Assembly (NCBI GenBank): GCA_035499715.1
Contig: DATJYF010000275.1
Location: forward strand, 1 to 6,312
Source of the DNA: DASRHD01 sp035499715
GTDB lineage: Bacteria; Verrucomicrobiota; Verrucomicrobiia; Opitutales; Opitutaceae
Direction: 5' to 3'
Length of the DNA: 6,312 bases
Part shown: piece after piece, positions 1 through 5,643 of the stretch
How positions within the stretch are numbered: the first letter of the stretch is position 1
Layout: the number at the start of each line of letters is the position of its first letter
The notes under the pieces: model-generated
Database searches by the model: none
What the model was told of the DNA's origin: nothing
The model's input: only the letters and a program-made list of their open reading frames with translations
Made by a program: the position numbers and the translations under genes

Positions 1-373
1 CAAATTTCGGCACGGACTTGCCGCCAAGGGCGCCGACACACGGATATTCGGAGAAAAGCGTCAGCACCTGCGCCAGATAATCGGGGGCAAGGACGTTGTC
101 GTCGTCCACCAGCACGAAAATTTCCCCGGTGGCCGCGGTCAAGCCGCCGCGGCGCGCGGCGGTGAGGCCGAGTTCGGGTTCGCGCAGGAGACGCAGGTTG
201 CGGGGCGCGTCGGCGGCGAAGGGCGCCAGTGCGATGGCGGGAGTGCAGGCGTTGTCCACCAGCACGGTTTCCCACCGGTCGGGTGGCAGCGTTTGCGCGC
301 GAAGTCCGGCCAGCGTCCGGCGCAGGCGGCCGGCATCGGGATTGTGGGCGGGAATGATGACGGAAAGATTCAA
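1..373 (-). CDS. GT2 family glycosyltransferase, 3' end missing (partial)
   Basis: The first 124 residues of a GT-A family 2 glycosyltransferase; the frame continues beyond position 1. The start is TTG 373: it is the only usual start codon between the TAA of the preceding gene (383-385) and the fold's first strand, and gives LNLSVIIPAHNPDAGRL, a textbook GT2 beginning. The internal ATG further down (336) would remove the first strand. The motifs are SVIIPAHN (4-11), LVDNACTP (38-45, where the family usually has an N-G-S-T-D-like turn), GLTAARRGGLTAATGE (69-84) and VDDDNVLAPDYL (89-100), which holds the DxD metal site. No Shine-Dalgarno sequence is seen; translation probably depends on coupling to the acetyltransferase gene. 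Sugar specificity is unknown. Confidence 0.9.
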   Translation of the reverse strand, partial: MNLSVIIPAHNPDAGRLRRTLAGLRAQTLPPDRWETVLVDNACTPAIALAPFAADAPRNLRLLREPELGLTAARRGGLTAATGEIFVLVDDDNVLAPDYLAQVLTLFSEYPCVGALGGKSVPKF

Positions 374-384
374 TCGGACCGATT
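372..384. repeat. 13-bp palindrome between stop and TTG start
   Basis: The coding strand reads AATCGG-T-CCGATT, a perfect inverted repeat with 6-base arms and a single central base. It spans from the TAA of the acetyltransferase gene to the first two bases of the TTG start of the following glycosyltransferase, in the longest certain non-coding gap in the window (9 bases). It could form a short stem with a three-base loop near the start codon, or be chance; no binding protein can be assigned. Confidence 0.35.
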
Positions 385-916
385 ACTGGCGCTGGTCGAT
401 GACGCGGGCCGGGATGCCGACCGCAATGCTGTAGGGCGGCAGGTCGCCGGTGACGACCGCTCCGGCGCCCACGATGCAACCATCGCCGATGGTCACGCCG
501 CCGAGCACCTTGACGCCGGCGCCGAGCCAGACGTCCCGTCCGATTTTAACGGGCAGAGGAATGTCCGGCTTGAAACGGATGAGTTCGCCCGGTGGCGGCC
601 TGGCATGATTGGCCGCGACGATGCAACAATGCATGGCGATGAGCGTATGGGCGCCGATCTCCACGCCGCCGTGGCCGTAGACAACCGCGTAAGGGCCGAA
701 AAAGACATTTTCCCCGCAGCGGATCGCGCCGCCGTAGGCATGGAGCACCGCGCCGCGTTCCAGCTGGCACGTGGGACCGAGCGCGATGACGCCAGGGGGT
801 GAACCGAGGCGCAGTTCGACGTCGGCACCGATGCGCGCGCCCCGGCCGAGCCGGGCGCCGGTGGACCGGAGCCGCCAGCCCCGCCAGGCGTTTAGCAGTG
901 AGTCAACCTTTGTCAT
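383..916 (-). CDS. Left-handed beta-helix (hexapeptide-repeat) acyltransferase, WcaF/LbH type
   Basis: A 177-residue hexapeptide-repeat acyltransferase expected to be a soluble trimer using acetyl-CoA. The start is ATG 916, overlapping the upstream acyltransferase gene by 14 bases; a TTG at 931 would add five residues but has no better ribosome site. Hexapeptide turns are visible throughout: IGADVEL, CGENVFFGPY (67-76), GGVEIGAHTLIA (83-94) and IGRDVWLGAGVKVLGGVTIGDGCIVGAGAVVTGDL (125-159). The C-terminus ends in the usual PPYSIAVGIPARVI (160-173). Candidate active-site histidines are His96 (MHCCIV) and His104 (ANHARP), in the loop that carries the catalytic His in WcaF- and maltose-acetyltransferase-like enzymes. 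It probably acetylates a sugar hydroxyl or amino group of the glycan or its precursor. Its TAA stop is in the same frame as the next gene, only nine bases away. Confidence 0.92.
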   Translation of the reverse strand: MTKVDSLLNAWRGWRLRSTGARLGRGARIGADVELRLGSPPGVIALGPTCQLERGAVLHAYGGAIRCGENVFFGPYAVVYGHGGVEIGAHTLIAMHCCIVAANHARPPPGELIRFKPDIPLPVKIGRDVWLGAGVKVLGGVTIGDGCIVGAGAVVTGDLPPYSIAVGIPARVIDQRQ

Positions 917-2036
917 GTGACTTGAACTCAAACCAGGGGGGCAGGGAAATGGATCGCAGGCGGGGATGGAACGATTTTAGCCGCAAGGCATGCTTTTCGA
1001 CGCAATGCCAGCTCGCAAAGGCGAGTGCACCGGAGACAGCCAGTGAGAGGAAAAGAAATAGGATAAGACCGAGCTTGTACAGGCCGAGATGGGCGAGCGT
1101 TTGCTGCACCGGATAAGAATAAAGATAGAGGCCATAGCTGTAGTCGCCGCCGAGACGTACTTCGACCGAGCGCAAGGACAGGTGATCACCGAGATAGAAA
1201 AGCACCGGGGCCAATGTGAAGGGAGCAACGAGCGGATAGAACCGCAAAGGCGCGCCAAGGACAAGCAGTGAGGCGCACGCCAGGCCGAGCCAAGGCCGGC
1301 GGTTCCACCGGGTCGTGGCTTTCGCACCCGTTGTCCAGGCGGCGCCGCCGAGGAAAAAAAGCACAAGGATTTTTCCCTCCGTGTTGAAAAGCCGGTTGCA
1401 CTGCGCCGGCAACCAGGCCGGATGTGCGCCAGCCCACAGGAGATATAGCATCGCGAGTCCCAGATACCCGCCCAAAAACCATTTTCGGCCGCGGCCAAGC
1501 AATCCCGCCAAGCCCAGGGCCGCAACGACCAGGTAGCAGAATGCTTCATAAAAAAGCGTCCAGAGCGAACCGTTGATTTCGGTTCCCCACGGATTGAGGG
1601 CAAACAGGCGGTCGATGCCGATGAGACTGCGCGGATTGAAAAAATTTTGTCCAACGTAGCGCCAGGGCGAAGGCGCGGCGGTGAGGTAACTGCCGGCCTC
1701 GGCCGAGGTCGCGTACACGAACGGACCGATCAGGAAGGCGGTGACGATCAAGCAGGTCCAGTAGGCCGGGGCCAGCCGGAGCGCGCGATGCCAGAGGAAA
1801 CGGGGCAGACAGCGCAAGCGTTCATAACTCGCCGCCACCAGCGATCCGCTCAGCACAAAAAACCCCTGGACGGCCAGCTTGCCAAAATGGACATCGCCAT
1901 GGCTCCATCGCATGAGCGGGTCCGGCCCGAAATTACCGAGCAGATAAGCGTGGCAAAGCACGACCAGGCCGGCCAGCGCCAGCCGGAGAAAACCGATGCT
2001 GTTGCCGTGTTTTTCTGTCGCCATTGACGGATTCAT
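903..2036 (-). CDS. Membrane acyltransferase family 3 (OafA/YrhL-like)
   Basis: A 377-residue integral-membrane protein, normal length for the acyltransferase-3 family, which transfers acetyl or other acyl groups to sugars of surface glycans. The start ATG 2036 forms an ATGA overlap with the preceding GT4 stop; an ATG at 2024 (MATEKHGN) is an alternative. The N-terminus carries the family signature: FLRLALAGLVVLCHAY with the conserved Arg18 and His29, then GKLAVQGFFVLSGSL (51-65) and FLWHRALRLAPAYW (79-92). About ten hydrophobic segments follow, and near the C-terminus DYSYGLYLYSYPVQQ and HCVEK match the family's SYgiYL and ERP-like regions. No SGNH domain is attached. Its composition is lower in GC than the neighbours (31 of 60 bases at 1021-1080 against 45 of 60 at 2581-2640, counted by hand), which may reflect membrane-protein codon needs or separate origin. 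Acyl group and target sugar are unknown. Confidence 0.93.
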   Translation of the reverse strand: MNPSMATEKHGNSIGFLRLALAGLVVLCHAYLLGNFGPDPLMRWSHGDVHFGKLAVQGFFVLSGSLVAASYERLRCLPRFLWHRALRLAPAYWTCLIVTAFLIGPFVYATSAEAGSYLTAAPSPWRYVGQNFFNPRSLIGIDRLFALNPWGTEINGSLWTLFYEAFCYLVVAALGLAGLLGRGRKWFLGGYLGLAMLYLLWAGAHPAWLPAQCNRLFNTEGKILVLFFLGGAAWTTGAKATTRWNRRPWLGLACASLLVLGAPLRFYPLVAPFTLAPVLFYLGDHLSLRSVEVRLGGDYSYGLYLYSYPVQQTLAHLGLYKLGLILFLFLSLAVSGALAFASWHCVEKHALRLKSFHPRLRSISLPPWFEFKSHDKG

Positions 2037-3220
2037 GCCGCGGAACGCCGCGGCAGTTCGGCGAGGAACTGCCGGTGGATTTTTTCCGGATCGCACGCCT
2101 CGACCGCGATGGATCTCATGCCGGCCGAAAGCGCGGACCATCTGGGTTCGTCGCTTAATTGGGCGACCAGCGAATCGAGCCGGGTCCAGTCTTCCTTTTC
2201 CAGCACCAGCGGCCAGTTGTAATCATGAGCCCACCTGACGATGGGGTTGTCGGGCGGTGCGGCGATAAGAATGGGCAGGCCGAGGCGGCTGAAATCGACC
2301 AGCCGGCTGGGAAATCCGGTCGGGGAAAAGCGATACCATGCCGGATCGAGCGGATACATGATCGTGAGCGCACTCGCTTCCGCGGCGAGAAAGCGCAGGG
2401 CCTCCCCGCTCGTGTCGAAAAGGGGCTGGTGGCGAAAGGCAATGCCGGTGGCGCGAAGTTGGGAAAGCGCGGGATTGTCCGCCGGCGTAAGGACAAGCAA
2501 CGCGCCGCCGAACCTGGCCGCGGAGCGCGCGACCGCCGCAAGATAGCCGACGTGATGCGGGTGGAAGGCGCCGGCATGCGCGATGACGGGCGCCGAGCGA
2601 AAACGGACGGTCCAGCCGCCGGCGGGTGCGGCGTCCTGCTCCGGCACGGGGATCAGCGTGCTTACGGCGCCAGGCGGGCAGAGAGGCGCCAGCTGTTCGC
2701 TCATCTTTTTCGAGACCGGCCAGACGCGCGCGGCCCGGGGCAGCACGGTGCGCATGATTTTTTCGCCCTCCCGCACCAGCCGCGGGGGCAGTTGAGTCTC
2801 GCGAAACAAATCATGCACGATGACGGCGAGCGGGACGCGCCAAGCCTGGGCGAGCAGTGCCGCCGTCAGAGAGGCGTGGCCCCAAAGCACGGTGAGGATG
2901 ACGTCCGGCGCCGGTCCGGCCGCCCAGGCCGGGTCATTTTGCACGGCCCTGGTCCACAGGCGCGCGCGGAGCCGCTGCGTAAACGGCCATTCGGGCCGCG
3001 CTGGCGGCCACCACCATTTTTTTTGCGGCAGAGCTTGAAGTTCAAAACCATGATCGGCGGCGAGCGGACGTACCGTCGGCCAAGGCGCCGCCACCGTGAC
3101 GCGCCAGCCTTCCTGCACGAGGCGCCGCAGATGGCGGTAAACGATCACAGCGCCGCCCGGCAGCGGCGCGGGAAAGACATCGCTCACGTAAAGGACATGT
3201 GGCGCGGTGGATTTCACCAT
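2033..3220 (-). CDS. GT4-like (group 1) glycosyltransferase
   Basis: A 395-residue GT-B type glycosyltransferase starting at ATG 3220, which overlaps the stop of the preceding GT2 gene by 7 bases. The open frame extends to 3307, but that extra part lies in the neighbour and encodes an unconvincing leader. The N-terminal Rossmann half opens with HVLYVSDVFPAPLPGGAVIVYRHL (8-31); the PGG loop and following helix are typical of family 4 acceptor domains. The C-terminal half has HAGAFHPHH and the donor-binding segment SPTGFPSRLVDFSRLGLPIL (299-318). The usual EX7E signature is degenerate: the second Glu position appears to be Asp309 and the first is not an acidic residue. It may therefore be a divergent retaining transferase. 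An A8 run interrupts the coding strand at 3017-3024. The end of the gene forms part of a hairpin at the next start codon. Confidence 0.87.
   Translation of the reverse strand: MVKSTAPHVLYVSDVFPAPLPGGAVIVYRHLRRLVQEGWRVTVAAPWPTVRPLAADHGFELQALPQKKWWWPPARPEWPFTQRLRARLWTRAVQNDPAWAAGPAPDVILTVLWGHASLTAALLAQAWRVPLAVIVHDLFRETQLPPRLVREGEKIMRTVLPRAARVWPVSKKMSEQLAPLCPPGAVSTLIPVPEQDAAPAGGWTVRFRSAPVIAHAGAFHPHHVGYLAAVARSAARFGGALLVLTPADNPALSQLRATGIAFRHQPLFDTSGEALRFLAAEASALTIMYPLDPAWYRFSPTGFPSRLVDFSRLGLPILIAAPPDNPIVRWAHDYNWPLVLEKEDWTRLDSLVAQLSDEPRWSALSAGMRSIAVEACDPEKIHRQFLAELPRRSAA
2036..2055 (-). promoter_or_regulatory. GC-rich hairpin ending in the acyltransferase start codon
   Basis: On the coding strand, arms TGCCGCGG and CCGCGGCA pair perfectly (8 bp) around a CGTT loop. 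The last base of the stem is the A of the ATG at 2036-2034, within the ATGA stop/start overlap. The stem lies entirely in the last codons of the GT4 gene. It would block independent ribosome entry, and a ribosome finishing GT4 would melt it, so it may enforce translational coupling. The pairing is visible directly; the function is inferred. Confidence 0.5.
3017..3024 (-). other. A8 homopolymer run inside GT4-like gene
   Basis: On the coding strand eight adenines lie in C-AAA-AAA-AA-TGG context and encode QKK before a WWW stretch, about residue 66-72 of the GT4-like protein. It is the longest homopolymer I noticed in this high-GC window. Runs like this can cause polymerase slippage or replication slippage, which would break the frame early in the gene. 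Only the run itself is observed; any slippage is a guess. Confidence 0.4.
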
Positions 3221-4218
3221 CCGGTCCAGCGGAGCAGCTTGTTGATCACTTTGTTTTTGAAGGTGAAGGGCCGGGGCTGGCTGTCGGCGAGCCAGCGGTG
3301 AAACCATTTTTCAAAACGCGTGCGCGGATCGGAGAAGCGTTCCGGCGAAGCGAAACCATGCGCGCGCGCCAGCTCGGTCCAATCGACCTCCCAGACGGCC
3401 TGCCGGGCGAAACGGCGCGGGCCATGCTTCTCCATTTCCTGCAGGGCCTGGCGGTCGTAACCGTAGCGGCCGTCGATTTTTGTCGAGGTCATATCGATGC
3501 CTTGCCGTTCGTAGCCCTCGAACCACGCGCGCGGCACGGGCATTTTCCATGGATTGGGCGGATCCATGTGGTGATATTGCCGGTAAATCGAGATGGCGCT
3601 GCGGCGCGGATCCTTGAGCGTCTCAATGATCTCATAAAGCCGGTGCTTGGACTTCATCCGCGCCCAGTCGGTATATTGATAGTGGAGCACCTTGATCTCG
3701 GCGAAATGAAGCTTCGGCCCATGCTCGTCGACCGGCACGCGCGGGCTGTGGATGAAACGGCCTGCATGGGGCCGGCCGTCGTCGACACAGCCGAAGAGCC
3801 AGGGCGAATGGTAAACCGCGATGGATTCATGAAACGGATACAAATCCGCGCGCTCGAACCACAGCGACGTGCCCGGCGATGCGGCCAGCAACAAGGCCCA
3901 TTCGGGCGAGGCGGTGAAGTTGGCGCTGAGCATTTCGTCGGCGTCGAGCGCCAGCAAAATGCGCGGGCCGGGAATTTTCCGGGCTTCGGCGATCAGCAGC
4001 TCCTGCCGGCTTTTCTCATCCAGACCCGCCCCCGCATTTTCAACGAGCCGGACTTTGGGATGGCGTCCGGCGATTTCGCGCGAACCGTCGTCGGACTGCT
4101 GGTCGGCGATGATGATATGGTCGGCCCAGGTCGAGGCACATTGCAGAAAGCGGTCGAGAATCCAGGCCTCGTTGCGCACAGGCGTGAGGCAGATCAAGGT
4201 GGGGCGGGGTGAATCCAT
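3214..4218 (-). CDS. GT2 family glycosyltransferase
   Basis: A 334-residue GT-A glycosyltransferase if it starts at ATG 4218, 11 bases after the stop of the methyltransferase. A TTG at 4233 would instead give a 4-base TTGA overlap and five extra residues; the start is undecided, and ATG is favoured because the fold begins promptly (PTLICLTPVRNEAWIL, residues 6-21). Further motifs are IIIADQQSDDGS (35-46) and LALDADE (89-95), where DAD is the metal-binding DxD. The C-terminal half has HYQYTDWARMKSKHRLYE, a motif region common in cluster-borne GT2 proteins of the Glyco_tranf_2_4 kind, and a basic C-terminus (FTFKNKVINKLLRW) that could rest on the membrane. The stop overlaps the next gene as ATGGTGA (3214-3220). 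It probably adds one residue of the glycan; donor and acceptor are not predictable. Confidence 0.92.
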   Translation of the reverse strand: MDSPRPTLICLTPVRNEAWILDRFLQCASTWADHIIIADQQSDDGSREIAGRHPKVRLVENAGAGLDEKSRQELLIAEARKIPGPRILLALDADEMLSANFTASPEWALLLAASPGTSLWFERADLYPFHESIAVYHSPWLFGCVDDGRPHAGRFIHSPRVPVDEHGPKLHFAEIKVLHYQYTDWARMKSKHRLYEIIETLKDPRRSAISIYRQYHHMDPPNPWKMPVPRAWFEGYERQGIDMTSTKIDGRYGYDRQALQEMEKHGPRRFARQAVWEVDWTELARAHGFASPERFSDPRTRFEKWFHRWLADSQPRPFTFKNKVINKLLRWTGW

Positions 4219-4229
4219 GGCGGGCGGGG

Positions 4230-4844
4230 TCAAATTCGCCGGGCGACCCAGAGCGAGTCGGCCCGGGCGTGTTCGCGAAAGCGGGCGTCGGATTTCACCA
4301 GGTTTTCAATCACCCAGGTCGGGCCGAAATCAGGTCGGTGCGGATAATAATCATGAAAAGCGACAAATCCGCCGGAGCGCAGTTTGGGACCATAGTGCGT
4401 GAAATCATGGGCGCAGCCCTCGCGCGAATGATCGCCGTCGATCAAAAGAAGATCGATCGCGGCGAAAGCGCCGGAGAATGCCTGCGAGAATCCCTGGTGC
4501 ACGCGGATTTTTCCGGAAAAGGCGGCCAGGTTGGCCTCAAACTGCTCACGCAGCGGCCGCTCCGTCCGGGTCTGCTCGTAGGTTTCCCGGCTGCCGGGCT
4601 CGCCCGACGCATCGAAAGGATCGATGGCGTGCACGCGGCCGGAACGGAGACCGCAGGCCAGGCAATACGTGCTCTTGCCCTTCCAGCTGCCGATTTCGAC
4701 CACGACTGCATCCCGGGGGAGGCGGTTGGCGAGCCGGAAAAGCAGGACGCCTTCGGCGGAGGAAAGAAATCCGTCGATCGTCCGGTACCGGCGGATCAAT
4801 CCGCGGATCAGCTTGTCGGGAACAAGGTCAGGCAGGCGGATCAT
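4230..4844 (-). CDS. Class I SAM-dependent methyltransferase, Methyltransf_24 type
   Basis: A 204-residue protein if it starts at ATG 4844. In-frame ATGs at 4859 and 4862 would add 5 or 6 residues; none of the three has a Shine-Dalgarno site. A much longer open frame (to 5069) exists, but it lies inside the previous gene and encodes an unlikely Ser/Pro-rich leader. The core motifs are VVVEIGSWKGKST (47-59, SAM-binding motif I), HAIDPFD (72-78), LLLIDGDHSREG (132-143), and a GG-F-x3-HDYY end (158-167). The IDGDH...HD pattern is characteristic of Methyltransf_24, a family found in glycan and natural-product clusters and often depending on a divalent metal held by such Asp/His residues. The substrate is unknown; context suggests O-methylation of a sugar. 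The stop TGA 4230-4232 sits just upstream of the next glycosyltransferase. Confidence 0.88.
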   Translation of the reverse strand: MIRLPDLVPDKLIRGLIRRYRTIDGFLSSAEGVLLFRLANRLPRDAVVVEIGSWKGKSTYCLACGLRSGRVHAIDPFDASGEPGSRETYEQTRTERPLREQFEANLAAFSGKIRVHQGFSQAFSGAFAAIDLLLIDGDHSREGCAHDFTHYGPKLRSGGFVAFHDYYPHRPDFGPTWVIENLVKSDARFREHARADSLWVARRI

Positions 4845-5643
4845 CAGGGGCAAGGGCATCATCAGGGTGCCGCTGTTGCGGCAAACGCGCGAGGAGATGA
4901 AATTGATCGCCGCCGGCGGGAACCAGCCGGGCCAGACGGCCCAGCCAATAATCATTGTGCTCGAGCGAAGAGTATTCCCTGTCGACGGTTTCGATGTCGA
5001 GGGAGCGGAGCCAGCGCTTGAGGCCCCGGAAGCTGAAGTGCCAGTAATGATGGGTGGGAGCCCAGGCATGCCAGTTGGCCCGGTTTTTCAGCGGAACCAA
5101 ACCGCGCCAATTGGCCTGCACCAGCAGGAGCAGGCCGCCCGGCGCGCTTGCGGCAATTTCTGCGAGAAACCGTGCGGGTCGCTCAATATGCTCGAGGACG
5201 TGGGAAAGCACAATCGCATCATAAGGCCCCGGGCAACGGTCATGGCTAAAATAGCCGGTTTGCACGGAATGTCCGGCGGCGCGTGCGGCCGATGATCCGC
5301 TCACACTGGGTTCAATGCCGTGCGGATTCAGCCCGGCTCGACGCATGGCTTCGAGCAGAAGCCCCTGGCCGCATCCGATTTCAAATACCGGGGCGCCCGG
5401 CGCAAGATGACGGCGCAAAAGCGATGCCTGCAGGCAAAGACCGCGCCGCCACGTGCGCGGCAAATGGTCGATCGAAGTGAAGGCAAATTGGCTGTGAAAA
5501 TCTTCATCTTCGTAATGAATGCGCGCGGGCGGAGGATCGGTCCGGGCGATACGGCAGCGACGACAGGCGATTATTCTGTGCGCGGGGAGCGTCACGGCGA
5601 TGCGAGCGGCTCCGCCGCAGAATGGACAGGGGGCCGGGTTCAC
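4828..5643 (-). CDS. Class I SAM-dependent methyltransferase with N-terminal Cys4 zinc-binding motif
   Basis: A 271-residue protein if it starts at GTG 5643, which forms a 4-base GTGA overlap with the stop of the upstream glycosyltransferase. An ATG at 5712 is in frame but would overlap that gene by 73 bases and add a low-complexity leader, so I prefer GTG. The N-terminus holds a probable zinc knot, CPFC (Cys6, Cys9) and CRRC (Cys27, Cys30). The Rossmann methyltransferase core follows: motif I FEIGCGQG (86-93), an acidic strand-2 end GIEPS (108-112), and SHVLEH (146-151), typical of the Methyltransf_23 group. A C-terminal region rich in Trp and His (WHAWAPTHHYWHFS) follows. Such proteins are common in surface-polysaccharide loci, where they are usually assigned to sugar or glycan methylation; that role is inferred here. 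Its last codons overlap the start of the next methyltransferase gene. Confidence 0.9.
   Translation of the reverse strand: MNPAPCPFCGGAARIAVTLPAHRIIACRRCRIARTDPPPARIHYEDEDFHSQFAFTSIDHLPRTWRRGLCLQASLLRRHLAPGAPVFEIGCGQGLLLEAMRRAGLNPHGIEPSVSGSSAARAAGHSVQTGYFSHDRCPGPYDAIVLSHVLEHIERPARFLAEIAASAPGGLLLLVQANWRGLVPLKNRANWHAWAPTHHYWHFSFRGLKRWLRSLDIETVDREYSSLEHNDYWLGRLARLVPAGGDQFHLLARLPQQRHPDDALAPDDPPA
4830..4865 (-). repeat. Imperfect 18-bp tandem duplication at methyltransferase gene junction
   Basis: Two adjacent 18-base units, 4848-4865 and 4830-4847, both begin CTGATGAT on the coding strand and match at 14 of 18 positions. Because 18 is a multiple of three, both overlapping frames keep open: the upstream methyltransferase ends with a repeated PDD (HPDDAL / APDDPP), and the downstream gene gains extra start codons (LMMPLP / LMIRLP). 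It lies exactly at the overlap of the two genes. Confidence 0.55.

Noticed and set aside
293..802. Plus-strand open frame with many Asp, Arg and Ala residues
   Set aside because: It is the antisense of the hexapeptide-repeat gene; the apparent regularity comes from the hexapeptide repeat codons read backwards.
1638..1646. A/T-rich stretch (AAAAAATTTT-like) as a possible promoter element
   Set aside because: It lies in the middle of the acyltransferase gene and encodes QNFFN; no matching -35/-10 pair with a following gene start was seen.
2037..2054. Hairpin considered as a transcription terminator
   Set aside because: No U-rich tract follows the stem; the coding strand continues directly into ATGA and an open gene.
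2037..2141. N-terminal extension of the membrane acyltransferase to 2141
   Set aside because: The family signature begins shortly after the ATG at 2036; the extension is Arg-rich and fully overlaps the GT4 gene end.
2159..3301. Long plus-strand open frame (380 codons) opposite the GT4-like gene
   Set aside because: Its translation is rich in Arg, Gly and Pro with no recognisable domain, while the minus strand encodes a clear GT-B enzyme. Long antisense frames are expected in high-GC coding DNA.
3199..4212. Plus-strand open frame (337 codons) opposite the central GT2 gene
   Set aside because: No family motif; the minus-strand frame has full GT2 motifs including DAD. This is a composition shadow.
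4209..5021. Plus-strand open frame (270 codons) opposite the Methyltransf_24 gene
   Set aside because: No domain is recognisable, and it covers two minus-strand methyltransferase genes with intact SAM motifs.
4845..5069. N-terminal extension of the Methyltransf_24 frame to 5069
   Set aside because: The extra residues are Ser/Pro/Gly-rich without fold signals and lie within the coding region of the upstream methyltransferase.
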